5,464 bases of DNA, taken from NCBI GenBank assembly GCA_021160945.1, contig JAGHBQ010000172.1, positions 1-5,464 of the forward strand. The letters run 5' to 3'. The DNA is from Thermoplasmata archaeon (GTDB lineage: Archaea > Thermoplasmatota > Thermoplasmata > Thermoplasmatales > Aciduliprofundaceae). Under the pieces are notes generated by a model. It made no database searches, was not told the origin of the DNA, and saw nothing but the letters and a program-made list of their open reading frames with translations. Positions 5,389-5,464 of the stretch are shown here, piece after piece. Every line of letters begins with the position of its first letter. Position 1 is the first letter of the stretch. The position numbers were made by a program, and so were the translations under genes.

Positions 5389-5464
5389 AGAACTTTATTC
5401 CCGTCAGGGTTTTAGTATCTATAACTCCATCTATCATTCTTATCTTCTCAACTACTATTTCCCC
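5387..5464 (-). CDS. C-terminal 25 codons of a gene, possibly an Lrp/AsnC-type (RAM) domain protein; cut by window edge
   Basis: A minus-strand frame enters from the right edge and ends in TGA at 5389-5387. The visible residues run G-E-I-V-V-E-K-I-R-M-I-D-G-V, then I-D-T-K-T-L-T-G-I-K-F. A helix of the form V-x-x-I-x-x-I-x-G-V followed by a strand with T-x-T-L-T is the usual ending of Lrp/AsnC ligand-binding (RAM) domains, including stand-alone ones. The evidence is short and the call tentative; it could be another ferredoxin-like ACT/RAM fold. It is followed directly by the ribosome site of the membrane protein, so the two are in one operon. Confidence 0.55.
   Translation of the reverse strand, partial: GEIVVEKIRMIDGVIDTKTLTGIKF

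Noticed and set aside
1..5464. CRISPR array, toxin-antitoxin or defence genes
   Set aside because: No spaced direct repeats and no nuclease, toxin or antitoxin-like protein are visible on either strand.

Overview
The window looks like archaeal chromosome of moderate-to-low GC. It has a stand-alone ATP-pyrophosphatase subunit of GMP synthase (split GuaA), a Dph2-type diphthamide enzyme, and TATA-like boxes about 24-27 nt upstream of start codons with no room for a leader. GC-rich Shine-Dalgarno sites appear only inside operons. The mix of archaeal translation and purine genes with a ribulose-5-phosphate epimerase would fit a Thermoplasmata/Aciduliprofundum-like euryarchaeon, but that placement is recall-based inference, not proof.

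Layout, left to right. Positions 1-125 hold the C-terminal tail of a DDE-type transposase (+), and the element probably ends near 144. An AT-rich spacer with a TATA box leads into rpe (311-955, +). Convergent with it, and overlapping it by 6 nt, is a three-gene minus-strand operon: dph2 (3155-2172), a small PH-like hypothetical (2175-1885) and purN with an unusual N-terminal extension (1888-950). The three are joined by ATGA overlaps and internal Shine-Dalgarno sites. Positions 3156-3286 form a divergent promoter region carrying two inverted repeats. It also drives a small single-pass membrane protein (3287-3649, +). That gene runs into the end of the minus-strand purE-guaA(B) operon (5053-3652) with a 2-nt gap. 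Upstream of purE lie a three-helix membrane protein (5374-5084) and the last 25 codons of a gene that resembles the end of an Lrp/AsnC-type (RAM) domain (5464-5387).

Functionally, the window gathers three purine-biosynthesis steps: PurN (GAR formylation), PurE (the AIR-to-CAIR step) and GuaAb (XMP to GMP). Rpe belongs to the pentose-phosphate interconversions that can supply ribose-5-phosphate for PRPP. Dph2 makes the first step of the diphthamide modification on elongation factor 2. The window is mostly housekeeping, and I see no defence system, CRISPR array or RNA gene. The points most worth following are the roughly 108-residue extension fused to PurN, the altered active-site loop of PurE, the conserved-looking PH-like protein wedged between dph2 and purN, and the clean split between leaderless first genes and Shine-Dalgarno-led internal genes.
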